In this document: in pieces, positions 21,531 to 37,369 of the stretch
How the letters are laid out: every line of letters begins with the position of its first letter
Numbering within the stretch: position 1 is the stretch's first letter
Origin: Nautilus pompilius
Lineage: Eukaryota > Mollusca > Cephalopoda > Nautilida > Nautilidae
Direction of reading: 5' to 3'
Length of the DNA stretch: 64,000 nt
NCBI GenBank assembly: GCA_018389105.1
Contig: JACATO010000307.1
Coordinates: 2,860,001-2,924,000, forward strand
The notes under the pieces: model-generated
The model's database searches: none
Told to the model about the DNA's origin: nothing
Seen by the model: only the letters and a program-made list of their open reading frames with translations
Translations under genes and position numbers: made by a program

Positions 21531-24260
21531 AATTAATAAATAGAAAGTCCTCTAAAACGTTGATATGAAAGTATAGTGTAAAAAATGTAAACATTTTATA
21601 AAAGTTTTCTTGCGAGATACTTTTTCTAATAAATTTAATAAAATAGAATATAGTGTTTCATATTTAAATTAAGTTAAAAATCACCGTGTGCATTTGATTT
21701 TTTTGGTATAAATTTAATTAAAATTGTTTTTCTTTTCATTCTTGTTTTTTCTTCGTCCAAGTAAATTTTAAAATATATAAAATATTTTGGTTTGGTAGGC
21801 AGTTTTGCTGATAAAGTATCTTTCATCGCACATTTTAAATTCAAAATAAGAAAGTTTTATTTATGATCAGCTATGTTTAAAATTATTTACTTAATTTGTA
21901 AAAAAGTTTAAAATAAATAAAATTTATCAAACAGTTTAAATTCTCACAGATTTCAACCTTATGAAATGAATAAATTAGAAGTCATCGCAGATGAAACTAA
22001 GTCTCCAGATAATGTAAGATAAAGAAAATAATATTTCTATTTTTTTAATTAAATAAATCAAATAAAACTAAGATCGGTTTTAGAGAAAAAAAGATTCCGG
22101 ATTATGAAGAGTTAATAAAAGTAAATAACACAATACATAAACGTACTAAGATGATTTGTTTTGCCGAACATCGTTTCCCGCGGTGCTACATTTAGGTGTT
22201 TTTTCCGCCAAGGTACCGCTGACAGAGAGAGCATCACCAGTCCGTCTGGCTCAACATCTTCTGTAATAGCTAAATTATCGATCAACTTAAAGATACGAAA
22301 GAAAAAATCAATTGAAAAATTAAATAAACTAAATTATAACCTTGGATTATATAGTTTCATCTAATAGTTACAAATTGTTTAAAGAAATAGTTGAAGTTTG
22401 TGGATAACCAGCTAAAGCTACTTGCAGATTCACTGAAGTTACTTAAAGAATCATCCAAGTTTCTATTTAATCTTAAGTACTAAATGATTGTTAAAAAGTT
22501 TGGTTTTAGAGTGAAACGCAATTCATTAGTATCTTCTGGTTTAAAGATCAAACTTTTTAAACGAGGTGTTTAAAATTTAAAAGTTGAAGATTTCCATTTA
22601 GATCATCACAGAAAAAAAAATGCGGATAATACAGTAAAATAGATTTTTGGATGGAATGAAATTCTGGCAGTAAGCGTTTTATTAATTTTAACGAGTATAA
22701 ATCTTATGAAGAAAATAGTAATCAGATTCCAAATACTGGAGTCAGGGTTGCCGTTTTACCTAATGCATTAAATCAAAATTACTAAAGGGATGGTAAATTG
22801 GTAAATGGAAATGAGAGTTCAAAAATAACTTCTTCCTTGAAAAAAAGACATTCATAGAAAGGAAATCCGGATTTTTTTATAAACCTTTTTGTGCAAAATT
22901 AAGATTTCAGCAGCACAATAAAAACCAGAGAACGTACAACTGCTGTAACGTAAGATATGTTGCTGATTCAAAATTTTAAAGAAGCAGTACATTGTTGTAC
23001 TGCTTTGAATAGTGGACAAAGCTTCGGAATGTGACTATAGAAAACGTGTTAACTGTACCGTGACATCTTCAAACGGCTCATTATGTCAGCTTAGATTGAA
23101 CCAAACTTACTAAGCCCAGACAAACTGGGCGACACACTGCGTGTATATCAATAAGTTCGACTTAAAATAACAATTATAGTTGAAGAACCACAACTGTCCA
23201 TTCTTTAAAAATATACGAATAATTCTTAAACAGTTTCAGGTGAAAATTCTAAATTGGAAACAGTAATTTTAACATTACAAAGATAGAGGCAGCGTGTGAT
23301 TTAACTCGGTTAGTGTGAAGCGATGCAGGGATTCATCCAGTAATTGCGGTGCGATGTACGACAGATGGAGAAGAGACGGCCTGAACGCTCACTTAGTAAT
23401 AGAGAAGGATGACGTGGAAACCCATCCAATAATTAAGATTAAAAGAAGACGGGTGGTGCAGTGGATAAAGGGAAATCCCACATAAGTATATTACTTATAT
23501 TTATTTCCAAAACCCTCGATGTAAAATTCCATAGACTTTATTTTCTTCTCCGAACGAAAAATCCTGTAAAATTACGATTGATGCGGAAGAGTAAAAACGG
23601 CAGAAAGTTTCGAAATCTCTGGCTACTCAAAGCTCCAAATTCCGTAAAAATCGGATGGCTGCGCGTTGTATCAATCGAACGCTGTCCTTCCTCAGGTTCT
23701 TCTGTATGGCGCACCAGACATTTTCTCTAAGTAGTTCTGGAAAAACCGTCTGACTTCGACAATGCACAAATTACCAAAGTTCAGGGGATTTTTGAAAAAG
23801 TATAGCAACCAACTAAACGAACGAATTCATTGTCATTCGTAAACGATCCGACCTCAATACGCTGAAGTTTGTCTACAGGATGATGGGTACGATGTGGGAG
23901 GAAGGTATTCAGACCACGAAATCCAAAATTAGAGCGTTACCTAGGCACCTGTATAGACCGACCGACTAATCTATGAAAAACACTGCAGTAGAAAACAGGA
24001 ATAGTTCGTGAAATGGGTTTATCCACCTTCTCTCTCTCAGACCCCCAGCTCCCGTTCTCTAACTGCCTAAGCTGTACTTTTGATACGGGAAAAGAACCAG
24101 TCAGCAATAAAAAAAATTATACTTCTGAATGCTGACCTTCTAAATGGGTGTATTTCGTTAAAGGCGATTACCATCCCGTTAGGCTAAAGCAGCATCGTAC
24201 TATATGTTTCACGGAGGAATACGTCGGATTCGTTGATGAAAAATTGTTCACAACTTCAAG
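21531..24260. other. AT-rich DNA, then mixed-composition DNA, no clear gene
   Basis: Short frames (22161-22364, 23461-23730) have no recognised domain. The part up to about 23.0 kb could continue the decayed element to its left. At 23452-23468 ggtggtgcagtggataa resembles a tRNA A box, without a convincing B box. Confidence 0.35.
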
Positions 24261-24263
24261 GGT

Positions 24264-24500
24264 GTGTTTAGGCTCTTTATCAATGAGTAGACAACGTGAC
24301 CAACGTGTTTAGGTTTTCTGGCAGTGAGTAGACACAACGCTACCAACGTGTTTAGCTTCTCGGGAAGTGAGTAGACTCAACGCTACCAACGTGTTTAGGT
24401 TCTTTACCAATGAGTAGAGAACGTTATCAGCGTGTTTAGGTTCTCTGGCAGTGTGTAGACTCAACGCTACCAACATGTTTGGGTTTTTTGGCAGTGATGC
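24264..24500 (+). repeat. Higher-order minisatellite (A-B-B-A-B-B, 41/43-bp units)
   Basis: Units beginning gtgtttag start at 24264, 24305, 24348, 24391, 24432 and 24475. The 41-bp type A (tctttaccaatgagtag core) and the 43-bp type B (ctggcagtgagtagactcaa core) alternate A-B-B-A-B-B, so a 127-bp trimer is itself repeated. The last unit is partial. Confidence 0.9.
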
Positions 24501-25040
24501 GTGATCTGCTTGTATCGGTTGTTTGGTATGTGAATGAAAGCAAATTTTTGTAGAATTCCAAATATATTTTGAAAATACATTTCAGATTGATTAATAACAA
24601 TTATTATTTTAGAATACTTTAATATTAATTATTAATCTTCATACAAGCTATTTGTATTTTAAAAAGCGAACGTGAGGATTATCATAGCGTTACAGCATGT
24701 TAAATCAAACTGGCATTTAACCCTGGAGACCTTCACCTGATTATGAGTGAAGTCACCAACTGGCTTGCGTTTTGAATGCTTATCAAACTCGTCGGCCTCT
24801 CGCTAGACTTCACTCTGGAAAGCTGCGGTTAATTTATCACCAGTTCTTGGGTTTCAGCTGGTATCACGCGTCTTGTTTTGTTTTATCTTTCATCGTTTGT
24901 CAATTCAAGTGACTCAGCACTAGATATCTACACTTCATTACGGTAGGTTTCCCGCTATTAACCGCACTGTTTCCCCAGATGTCATCTTACCCGAAAATAT
25001 ACTTATATTTATTAGTAACTTGAGGTGTTATAATTTGTGG
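24501..25040. other. Spacer without a recognisable gene
   Basis: No coding or RNA signal seen. Confidence 0.4.
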
Positions 25041-25058
25041 ACTCTGTGTGCGACTGTG

Positions 25059-25097
<39 letters not shown>

Positions 25098-25188
25098 ACT
25101 CTGTGTGACTCTGTGTGACTCTGTGTGCGACTGTGACTCTGTGTGTGTGTGTGTGTGTGTGAGACTCTGTGTGACTCTGTGTGTGTGT

Positions 25189-25219
<31 letters not shown>
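25041..25219 (+). repeat. (TG)n / TGTGACTC compound microsatellite
   Basis: TG runs interrupted by repeated ctctgtgtgact and gcgactgtgactctg units. Open frames on both strands here are artefacts of the repeat. Confidence 0.95.
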
Positions 25220-25220
<1 letters not shown>

Positions 25221-26050
25221 AGTGAGCATACCTTCCAAGTTGTTTAATTTTTTTGGACATTTCAAATATCTAGGCAGACTAATGATATTTTCAGGGAATT
25301 TTTGGAATACAGACAGCTAAGAACTGTCTTAGTTTTTCAACGATGATTTTGCAGCACCTGACTAGCGAAGAGAAAACGGTATCCAACGATTGGCTTTATT
25401 CTGTTGCCACAGCAGGTAGAAACACCACGCGCTCCTTTCCCCAGTTATTGGTGTGCACGTGTGTAAAGAAATCACATTTTTATTTGAACAGTTGGAAACA
25501 CCGCCGCTGGGTGCACGTGTCCGGCCTGTAGTAACCACGGATTTTCATACTATGATATATGCAAGTGTTGCGTTTTCGGCCATGGACGTAAGAAAAGATC
25601 TCTGAGAGAAAGCATTCTTGGAATGACGGAGAAACTGGACTAAGGAAACGAATGATCTCTTCTCTGGGCTGCTGGAGTTTCCTTCTTTGCCCTAAGAAAC
25701 TGGTTTTTATTTTTCTTTCTTGCTGAATTTTTCGCTGTACCCTTTAAAACAAGAGGACTCTCTATGGAGGACACGTGACCCAACCCCGTGAAATGTGCAA
25801 TAAAGTTTTTTTTTGGCAAAAACCGTCTTTATTCCTTTGTTTTATCACGGAAAAACATTTACACAAAGAATCTCTGCTTCTTTACAAAATTGGGGGGGAA
25901 TCATGGTCACAGGAAAAGTTATATAAAAAACAAATTGTTTAACTGACGTTCATTATTATCCCGGGAGTCAGTTTGGCTCATTGAGTAACTTAGGCTCAGG
26001 GCGGACGAGAGAGTTTGGCAGCCGTCACCTTTGTTTGTAACGAGTGTTTA
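25220..26050. other. Mixed-composition DNA without a recognisable gene
   Basis: A 62-codon plus frame (25343-25531) shows no recognised domain. AATAAAG at 25799 could be a polyadenylation signal, but no gene is visible upstream. Confidence 0.35.
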
Positions 26051-26900
26051 TACCTCACCTGCCAATTAACGGCTCCAATGAAGAAATATCTGTCCGTGCT
26101 GTCTGTTTATAGATGACAACTTGCAGCGTATTGCCCATCACTGTCCATTTGTTCTCAACTGGAGTTAAATCAGAAGAATTCCTAGGCCAGTTTTCAAACC
26201 GATTAAACTTTATTGCTGTAAAACATTTTGTAAAATCCACCAAAATGGAGTTTATTAGCAGATTATAGGAAATTGGTTTTGAAAAAATTCAGCTACTAAT
26301 TTGCATTCGTTGATGGTGTTTTTTAAGTAAGATTTACCAGACTGACTGTATCTTTAGCCAAGAAAACGCAGATATGGACAGTTTCTGGATTTTTCGGTGT
26401 TAGAAAAATGAATTTTTTACCTAAGCTTCCCTGACCCCCAAAGCTCTACGATTACTAAAACCACTCTGCTTCAAACATTTACTTGCCAATTTTATTATTT
26501 AAAAATATTAAAGTCTCTTTTGTCTTTGTAAGGAAAAAAATGTTTTGTGTTTAGCTGGGAACTGATTTGAAGTCCATTCTTACTGAATATTTTGTAAAAG
26601 ATTTATTCAATATTTTCTTGGAAACACTTCTTTCCAATTCTCTAGCTAATGTACCAGTTGAGACAAACCTTTCTTTCTCTTGAAGGCTCGCGAAAATCTC
26701 TTCTTCCTTTGGGAACAATTTCCTTTTTGTTGCTTTACTTCTTTTCTTAGGAGAAAATGTCTAATTTCTTGAATCATTCCATTAATCCTACCGACAGTCC
26801 TTACTGGCTGACCGAGTTATTCAGCAATTTTCGAACGTGTCAGGCCAATTTCGATACATGTAGCAGTCTGCTGTCTTCAAAACATTTTCATAATTTATAA
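26050..26900 (-). pseudogene. Tc1/mariner-type transposase relic
   Basis: Minus strand. The C-terminal block is clear at 26195-26130: ENWPRNSSDLTPVENKWTVM, corresponding to the WPxxSPDLNPIENLW motif with the last catalytic acidic residue preserved. VIYKQTARTDISSLEPLIGR follows as the tail. Towards higher coordinates the reading gives VHICVFLAKDTVSL near 26370 and helix-turn-helix-like and basic pieces (CYMYRNWPDTFEN, EKERFVSTGTLARELERSVS) at 26860-26640, in several frames. Stops are frequent. It is an inactive fossil; no terminal inverted repeats were identified. Confidence 0.6.
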
Positions 26901-29402
26901 TTTATATTTTTGATGAAAAATTACTTCAAAATTGACAGAAGATGCTGATGCATGGATGGATATTTCTGTACATGGAAAATTTATGAAGGAGATTCCTAGA
27001 TGCAAAATTTTCCAAAGTGAAAGGAAAACTCTGACAGTTTCCAGGACTCAACACAATCAATAAGAATATAATTTAAAAATTCCAGAACATTCTAATTTAG
27101 GAAAATTTTTTAATTGTTGCAAATAGGACCCATTCGTTTTCAAGCTGCCTTATCCTAAGGACTGGGGAGATATTTCTACAAATTGTTTTAAACAGAGAAA
27201 TAACTTTCACTGTTGGACAATTGCTGCGCATTTACATCGAAAACATACGTGCACATCATGGAACAAACGTCGACCATTCTTATTGCTGTTGTTTGATTGC
27301 CACCTGCAAATGGGAGGATATCAAACCGGGGAAAATGTACTAGTTTATCTACAGTTACCCGGAAAGCAACCGACGAGCGCTCGGTAAGCCGCATCACAAG
27401 TTACTTCCTGGAGTCGTTCATCGGACGGGTTATTGGGCGTGAGACTGCCACAACCTTCGAAGATGCTGAACGTACGTCACCTCATAACCGTTCAGGGGCG
27501 CCGAGCGATTATTAATGCATCCCACCTAGAGGTTTTTGGCATCACTACTAAGAAAGACCACATGAGAACGTTACCGAATATTCGTACGCAAGCACGACCA
27601 TCTGCACATCAGCCTTCTCCGTTACAGAGCAGAAACTGTGAAGCCCATCAACTGCATTAAAATCTGTCAGAAAAATGCTATTTCCTGACAAACGTCGGGA
27701 AGCTGACACACCGTCCGTAACGCCGGGATCAGGGCACGGAAATGGATCTGCACCCGTTTTGAAGTCACTGGGCTAAGAAGCGGAGTCGAGACCTAGTCAG
27801 AATTGATAATGAACTGACTGCGTAGGCAAAAATTGTAGTCGTCTAAGGTTTCTTTTCCGTACAATTACGCAGTTGGGACGGCCTTAGTGACTGGACATTG
27901 TCATGATAGACTGAAATACACAATAGTCTGAAGCGTGGAAACAGCTGAGCCCTGTCTTCAGGTAAAGGGGTCCACGAAATGCCATATACAATTCATATCT
28001 ATAAACGTCTTGCAGAAACAAAATCGACAGTCGCTTTGTTGTGTTTAGCATAACAGTTTGTTTTTTTTTAAAAAAAGCAAACGCAGAAATTATTTGTTTA
28101 ATTAGAGTAAAAATTACCTTTGTTCATGTAAATCGGGTTGTCGGCGATTGTTTTCCTTCAGCATTGAAAAAATATTTCAAATTGTGTAGACAGGACCGTG
28201 CCAGGAGTAATTCAGCTACACGCTAACCAATGGACGACTGCGCCGCACTTTGCGCAGGATACAAGCATTAAAAAGAAACAATTATATTATTTGTAAATGC
28301 GTGCTTCATAGTAAATTTGCTTTCACATATGTTAAAATTTTAAAAAATTCAAATGCATAATTACTCTGAATAGGTTTCCATGAAAATTGTCATACTACCA
28401 AAATGACTCAGCCACGAGGAAGTCAGTAACACCGAATGGTCAAAAGGTTGTGTCCATAACGGGAGATAACTCGACAATACGAGTTAATTTACGCCCGAGA
28501 TCATCTCACTCACTATTTGTTCCCAATCTTTAGGAATTTTTGTCTGCCTGTTTTTCTGCCATGTACAACACGTCTTCAATAGTATAATGTAATATTATTA
28601 TTAACCAAATCCATCAGTTATGATTCCACTTCAAGCAGAACGAACCAGAGCGACTGATGTACGACTTGCCATGCGTTATAGATTTGATTTTCGCAAGCCC
28701 GCCCAAAGATCGCATTATTAAACGACCACCGTAATATATGCATTTTAATATAAAGTTTTTAAATCTAATTTAATAAAAACCGATTTCGAGAGGCCAATAA
28801 CGAAATAATGATTTCAGACGATAATTTTGCTTGTATTCTTTTATACAGCACGCACATTAAATGCGTCATTTACTGCAAGTTGAAAAATGAAAAGAAAACA
28901 AACGAAATAAAAGTAACAAAAAAGGAGCTTTAATTTTTGTCGAATAAAAGATAATCCTTTAAAAGGTGTTTTACAACCTGTCACGAGATGACGTTCGTAC
29001 GTCAATAAGCAATAAAAGCGGAATTAGAGTAAATTGTAGCAGCTGGGCGGTTAATAAGTCGGATTTGCACCAGATGAGGACGCACGGACCCTTTCACTTT
29101 AAGGTGTCGTTAGGGTCGCGTATGTTGACTCGGGGGGTAAAATGTAAAAGATAGAATATCTGACGAAGAAGCATGGGGTGTCCTAAAGGGGGGGGAGTAA
29201 CGTGCAAGAGGGGGATAACTGCCTAAAGTTTGTGGTGATAGTGTAATTTTGAGAAGAATCTTTTCTTTTTGTCTGGTTATTGAGAGCTTTGATGGGGCAG
29301 CATGGTAGCAAAAGTATACTAACGTCAAAAAAAACACACACACACATACTATATTTAAAAATAAATATTTCTTGTCATTTATTTAGAATTTAAATTGAAA
29401 AA
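26901..29402. other. Intergenic-looking DNA
   Basis: Open frames at 27188-27660 overlap on both strands and have no firm family match. The first GGGAGATAAC motif of the cluster is at 28461. A short CA run is at 29336-29344. Confidence 0.35.
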
Positions 29403-29927
29403 CTATTGATCAAAATCAGGAAAAAGAAAACAAAAAACAAACAAATTAGTATCTTTTAATGTTTTCACTGCTAGGCGCATTCCCAGCACTCGATATCGTT
29501 TTGTCACCCTGACGCCATTTATCTCGCGGACGGCCGTGCACAGAAATGCTGAAGGTGCGGCTTTGGGAGCTTGGTCGTACGTAAAAGCGCAGCAGCTGAG
29601 ATAATCCAACCAGGTGGCTGGGGTTGCACCAAGATAGACGCCCATAGAGGCTCTGGCTAAAGGGGTCGGGAGGAATTTCCGGAACTGTGCCGCACCAGAC
29701 GGAGATGAACGGCGCAAGATCGACGCGAACTGCATGACAGAACTAGTCAGTGGACAGCGAAAACCCCGTCTGTCGATCTCCGAGGATTCCTCCTCTCCCC
29801 CCCCACCCCACCAGCGGGCCACCGATGGAAACCGAATTCGTGATGATGGACAACTTCCAGCATCATCGCTCCATCGCATAGGAGGAAGATAAAATCGGCT
29901 TGAAAACGATTGAGAATCTAATTTCAT
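29403..29927 (-). CDS. Unrecognised 174-codon open frame
   Basis: The longest open frame outside the hAT element, on the minus strand, in a locally GC- and CpG-richer patch. The encoded sequence has a glycine run followed by EEESSE, several K/R-rich stretches and two adjacent cysteines, but no signal peptide, membrane segment or domain that I know. It is flanked by AT-rich DNA with no obvious splice sites. High GC lowers stop frequency, so chance is a real explanation. No function is proposed. Confidence 0.15.
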   Translation of the reverse strand: MKLDSQSFSSRFYLPPMRWSDDAGSCPSSRIRFPSVARWWGGGGEEESSEIDRRGFRCPLTSSVMQFASILRRSSPSGAAQFRKFLPTPLARASMGVYLGATPATWLDYLSCCAFTYDQAPKAAPSAFLCTAVREINGVRVTKRYRVLGMRLAVKTLKDTNLFVFCFLFPDFDQ

Positions 29928-32288
29928 CTTTTATCCTAAAATGTCGTGTTGATGAATTTTGACGAAAATTATTTATGCACAATATTTTAATTAAGTAAAA
30001 AAGGAATTTTCAGTTTGTAGGTCTCCTTCCTTTTTTGTCAGTGAGCCATGGGAGCTGCAGTCACCCTTTCCCGGCGCGATGCGTGTTTTCCAGGTGTTCC
30101 AAAAGAAACGTGATAAAATTTTCACTTGTAATAAATTGAGTTTAATCTGAGAACAACAACAACAACAACAACAACACATTTAGTATAAACGTCTTTTCTT
30201 CGAAATGTCATCTATTATAGTCTACAATTGAAGTAAAACCTGATTTTAAAACCCAGACTAATTACCATAAATCACTAAATGGTATTGGGTACTGGTTATT
30301 ATTTCATTGCTATGACACGCGATGGTTAATACGTCAGCGTGTGCACCAGTAGGTTTCAGTCTGCGTCAGGGCTTTTTAGATAACGTTTATCTCCCCTCAC
30401 CTCGCTAGTGGATGAGCTACGTTTCGGCTATCTTCTTCTGTTGTCATCATCGGGGATCAGTCCCTGAAAAGGACCGTTTTTTTGGGGGGTGTACACAGAT
30501 GGTAAGCTGTAGTGGTTAAGTGCCAGCATTGCACGCCAAAAAGCGAAACCAAGCTTCCGATGACGGAAACACCGGAAGATAACCGAAACGTACCTTCCTC
30601 CTTATTTACATTCGAAACTTTGGGCAGTTTTAAAATTTCTACCATTATCGTAAATCAGTTTTTTAAAGTACCGGCCAGAGAACTGGGGGTGGGAAGTGCA
30701 TCCTGACCGTCGATCGGGGCTGTTATCCCTTTAAACATTATTTCAGACAACTTCTCGGCTCTCGTGCCTTCCCTCGGCCGGCTCTGGCCAGAAGACGGAA
30801 CAAACTCTTTTACTTTTCTCACCTAAAACATCAAGTGACCGCACATACGATGATTTCAAAAATCTCCAGGATTAGGGTGAGGCGTTTGTAGACCGTGCAC
30901 ACGTGACTGCAGCGAGCAGCCGGGACACGTGCACGCACGAGGAAGTAGCACTTTAAAAACTTCACGCTGCTGAATGGTGAATGGCCAGTATTCCAAATAA
31001 GGACTTTTTTTTCGCACAAGCATATTTATTTATTTATTCGAATTACAGTTAGCAATAATTCCTGTGGAAAGCCCCGCCATTATTACTATCGACTTTGGAG
31101 GAACAGTGATGCATTCAGGGGCGACAAAAACGAGAAAGAGAGCGGGTAAACATCGAGTTGAGCTGCAAAAGTGGATGAATAAAAAAAAACAACAGGGAGA
31201 GTTATCTCCCGTGAACTGCTCCAACGTCTAGTGGTTGGAAGGAAATGAAGAGACAAAGGTTGGATTAAGAAAACCAGCCTTTGAGAAGGAAACTTTGGAG
31301 GTATTTTACGGTCTTTCCGAAATAAAACAACAACAACCGCAAACGTAAAAATATCATTAACCGAAAGTACTTTACTTACAACACGTCTCAAGTCAAGAGA
31401 GTAACTTGTGTGTTTTTAATACAATATTATAATAATTCATAAAGTTGAATAACATTACTGGTTATGTGACCTTATCCAGAATCTCTAAATTGTTTTCCTC
31501 ATCATTTATTATTTTTATTTATTTGTTTGTGTGGATGCGTGTGACAGAGTGAGAGTGTGTGTGTGTGTGCACAAGTGGATTTTTTCATTTTAAAATTAAG
31601 GGGAGATAATTACTGTCAATATTTAATAAAATCTTTATTTATTTACTTATCTATTTATTTATGTTTTTTTTTTTTTACCCTGCTACCTTCGAATTAAATA
31701 TTTAAATTTCTCCATACTTATATATAACTCAGCATCCAGTTTATACGTACTCAAACAGTGCCAGTATGTAATCTATCCTTTTATAGCAGTGACAGGAAAA
31801 TATCAAGGTACATTAGTAATTTTAACTAAGAAATAATAAGTTTTTTAAAAATTAAAAATTAACCAGCGTTTTTTTGTTAAAATAAAAAATCAAATTAATA
31901 AATAACTTACTTTAAAAATAATTAACTACCCACACAAAATAAAATCAAACTTTTCGTATTTATGATGTAAATATTTATAAGATATTGATAAATACTTTTC
32001 AAATTCTTCTCTCTTTAAGAATTAAAACGTATACTCGTAAGTTCTGTCGGATTCGCGTAGGTAAATGGCACAACACAGTGGTAATAGTTTTATTACAAGG
32101 GAGATAACCTTTAACTTAAAAAAAAAAATTAGCACGAGCTCTGACTAGAGAATTTATACTTTGTTGATTTGATGTCTCATTATCATATCTAGATTTATGA
32201 AGGAAGTTATAATTTTTATGAATAATGCAGCATTAGCATCAGTAAAATGTTATGTGCATAAATAAAACTGATAAAAATTTAACAACAA
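29928..32288. other. Intergenic-looking DNA with simple repeats
   Basis: (AAC)n at about 30150-30176, TG run near 31555-31569, and AT-rich tracts. Short frames near 30457-31391 lack recognisable domains. Confidence 0.4.
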
Positions 32289-34995
<2,707 letters not shown>

Positions 34996-35808
34996 TTGTT
35001 ACTCTTTCACAGCCAAACCGTAGCATCTAGAGGTCCCAAATTTTGGGTGTAGGTACTTCAGAATTTGGGAAAGATTTTAAGCTACCACACTTTGGCCGCG
35101 AAGGCTGTTTGAGGCCACCAAAGGCCACTTTTCAAAAGCCTTACAGATTACACTTAGTTCACCACACTCATTCAAAATAGGCAACCGAGCAGCCTCAAAT
35201 TACAATGAAGGTACCTCTGGATCAAAGCCAGGATCCAAGGGTACCAGAGACTGGCCTCAAAAGCCAACTAAGGCCACCTTTCAAGATTCAGAGTTACTAC
35301 AGCTTCACAGATTTCAATTTTTTAATAGTCAGCCTTAAAGGCCATTTGAAAGCCATCAACAGCAGGTTTTGATATCATACACGACATATACTTTGAAGAC
35401 TAAGAACAACAATTCGTTTAGTAGTTTGCTTCAGGTTTATCATCTTATAAACCATCCCTGTATTGGTCAGGAACTTTTTCAGATTCCTGAACAAGTTAGC
35501 TGAAACATAACCATTATGCAATTTTAAAAAGCTCCCTTTGAATTCAAGAGAATCCAGTTCCCTATAAAACTCAGCTTTTCTATGACCATCAATAAAAAGC
35601 ACAGACACAATCACTGAAAGTAGTTGGCCAAAATTTGAATAGCCCATGCTTTTCACACGGAGAACTGTATGTAGGGTGCTCAAGAGTTGGCCAAAACAAA
35701 AACTTGTTTTGCTTTTCACCCCAAGGAAAAACTAAAAAAAAACTTTCTATAAGAAGCTCTTATGGAACAAAGTTAAATTTAAGTGTACAGCTAATAGAAT
35801 GTTAAGAA
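34996..35808 (+). mobile_element. Non-autonomous/deleted Helitron derivative
   Basis: The left part (34996-35070) matches the start of the Helitron at 7245: TTGTTACTCTTTCAC, then AACCGTAGCA.CT.GAGG and AAATTTTGG. The right part (35525-35808) matches its helicase 3' end (PFEF/SLEFKRIQFP-like reading with NKK, then HTENC...KLKE-like decay) and continues closely to the gaatgttaag motif at 35799-35808, after which the two copies diverge, so the true 3' terminus is missing. Between them lie about 450 bases unrelated to the first copy, with three variants of aaggccacctttcaa (near 35117, 35270 and 35336). It is either an internal deletion that acquired foreign DNA or a captured segment. Confidence 0.7.
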
Positions 35809-37369
35809 TAGTGGATTAGGGCAAGCAGCGCTCTCTAGAGGCTAACTGTGGCACTAGGCCTCCATTCTAAAGACCCGTCGTGTACAACAGAACAACTCGT
35901 TCGTTCCACGGCAGCGCGGCCACAGTCTGAATGTCCGCCTCGCCCTAGAAATCCAACAAAATCTATCTTCGAGTCTGGTTCGCAGTCCCGCGGCCACAGT
36001 CTCTTCCACTCGCCGTCGCCTGGTCTTTCCGTAAATCACATCTCACAGCTCTGATCAATCTCTGTTAGGTACCCGGATGACCGCAGTGTGGTGGTGTGCA
36101 CTCCACTGCTCAGTGAGCGGAATCTAAAAGGTCTACAGTGATTCCAGACCGCGGTGACTCTTGGTGCTCCACTGAGCTTAAAGGCTCGAATCTCCCGTCA
36201 CCGAGGAACGCCACCGCTGCACGAACTCCCCCTGGTGTCTGACTGACGGTGTTATCACTATTTTCTTCTACTTAAAATAATGTACTGGAAATAACCATGG
36301 AAACAGAGGAAAAACTGAATATAAAATATAAATCGACACATGGTAAAGTCGCTCTTTATTTGTAAAAATGAAATGCTCCCGGGTACAGCAGTCACGTGTT
36401 GATATGCACCGAGATTCGGGTAGTGATGTCGTTGCCGTGTGATAAATAGGGTCAGAGAATACAGCCCCAAAACTCTCCAGTACCGAGCATGTTTTCTGCG
36501 TGATGGTTGATAAGCCGTGGAGGCAAGAACTGCAGGATACACATTAACCCTCAGTGGTCACAGTGGACGTGTAGAGCTGCCCGAAAACCTTTGCCCTGAA
36601 GAGTTAGCCAAACGGCGAGGCTGAAGTGGGCATCAGAAATGGAACAGCGGGATGACCGAACCTGGAAGAAGATGCTCATTCTAGATAAACCCAAGACTGG
36701 ACTGTTTGGCAAGAATCAGCGGCAGTTTGTTCGAAGGTAGACTCTGAAGGGCTGTTTATCAGCCATAAGGGTGTCGGAGCTTTGCGTAAAATCGAAGCTA
36801 GGTTCTCATCCATCATTCCATCCTTCGATTTACATAGTAAAAAGAGACAGTTCAGCTCTGCTTCATATTTGTATGCGGCAGTATCCGTAATCTCATGAGT
36901 TTTGTATGCCCCCCCGCCGGTCTTTATCAGGGATTACTTTCGCATACAAAGAAGAAATTGGTCTATTTATGCGCAATTCTTTAAAACTATTTCTCTTCCT
37001 AACAAAGCCATCCACTGTTTACACGCAGTTCGTCTTAACTTATCGAAGACCACAAATATGAAGTCTCAGCACCAAAAGGCTTTTTTATTGCTGACCAAGA
37101 AAACATGACAAAAATCACGTAGCATTTTGAATTATATATTTAGCTGATAACTTTATGACCGAGGAGACGTAACACTGGAAGAAGAAACTAATTAGCAATT
37201 TTCGTACACATTCTTTTGTTTCTATTTAAACATTATCTAACAGTGGGCACCTGCCTTAGGCGTCTTGTGGCGAGTCTGTACCCGGACCTTAAAGGTAACA
37301 ACGCGCTTATAATAAACAGAAACTGCGGGTCTCAAGGAAGGACCGGGAAATACCACTACGTCTACTTAC
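35809..37369. other. Mixed-composition DNA
   Basis: A CpG-richer patch at 35850-36240 contains gcggccacagtct twice (about 35929 and 35990). On minus, an open stretch at 36542-36258 follows a possible 3' splice site (tgtgtatcctgcag) in the phase left by the 37449 donor and could be a downstream exon of the candidate minus-strand gene, but the acceptor is weak. Confidence 0.25.

Noticed and set aside
23452-23480. tRNA A-box-like ggtggtgcagtgg
   Set aside because: No B box at the expected distance.
24987-25320. His/Thr- and Cys/Val-rich frames
   Set aside because: Artefacts of the TG/CA microsatellite.
27188-27660. Overlapping frames resembling a mariner helix-turn-helix
   Set aside because: Similarity too weak and no DDE motif in the following kilobase on that strand.
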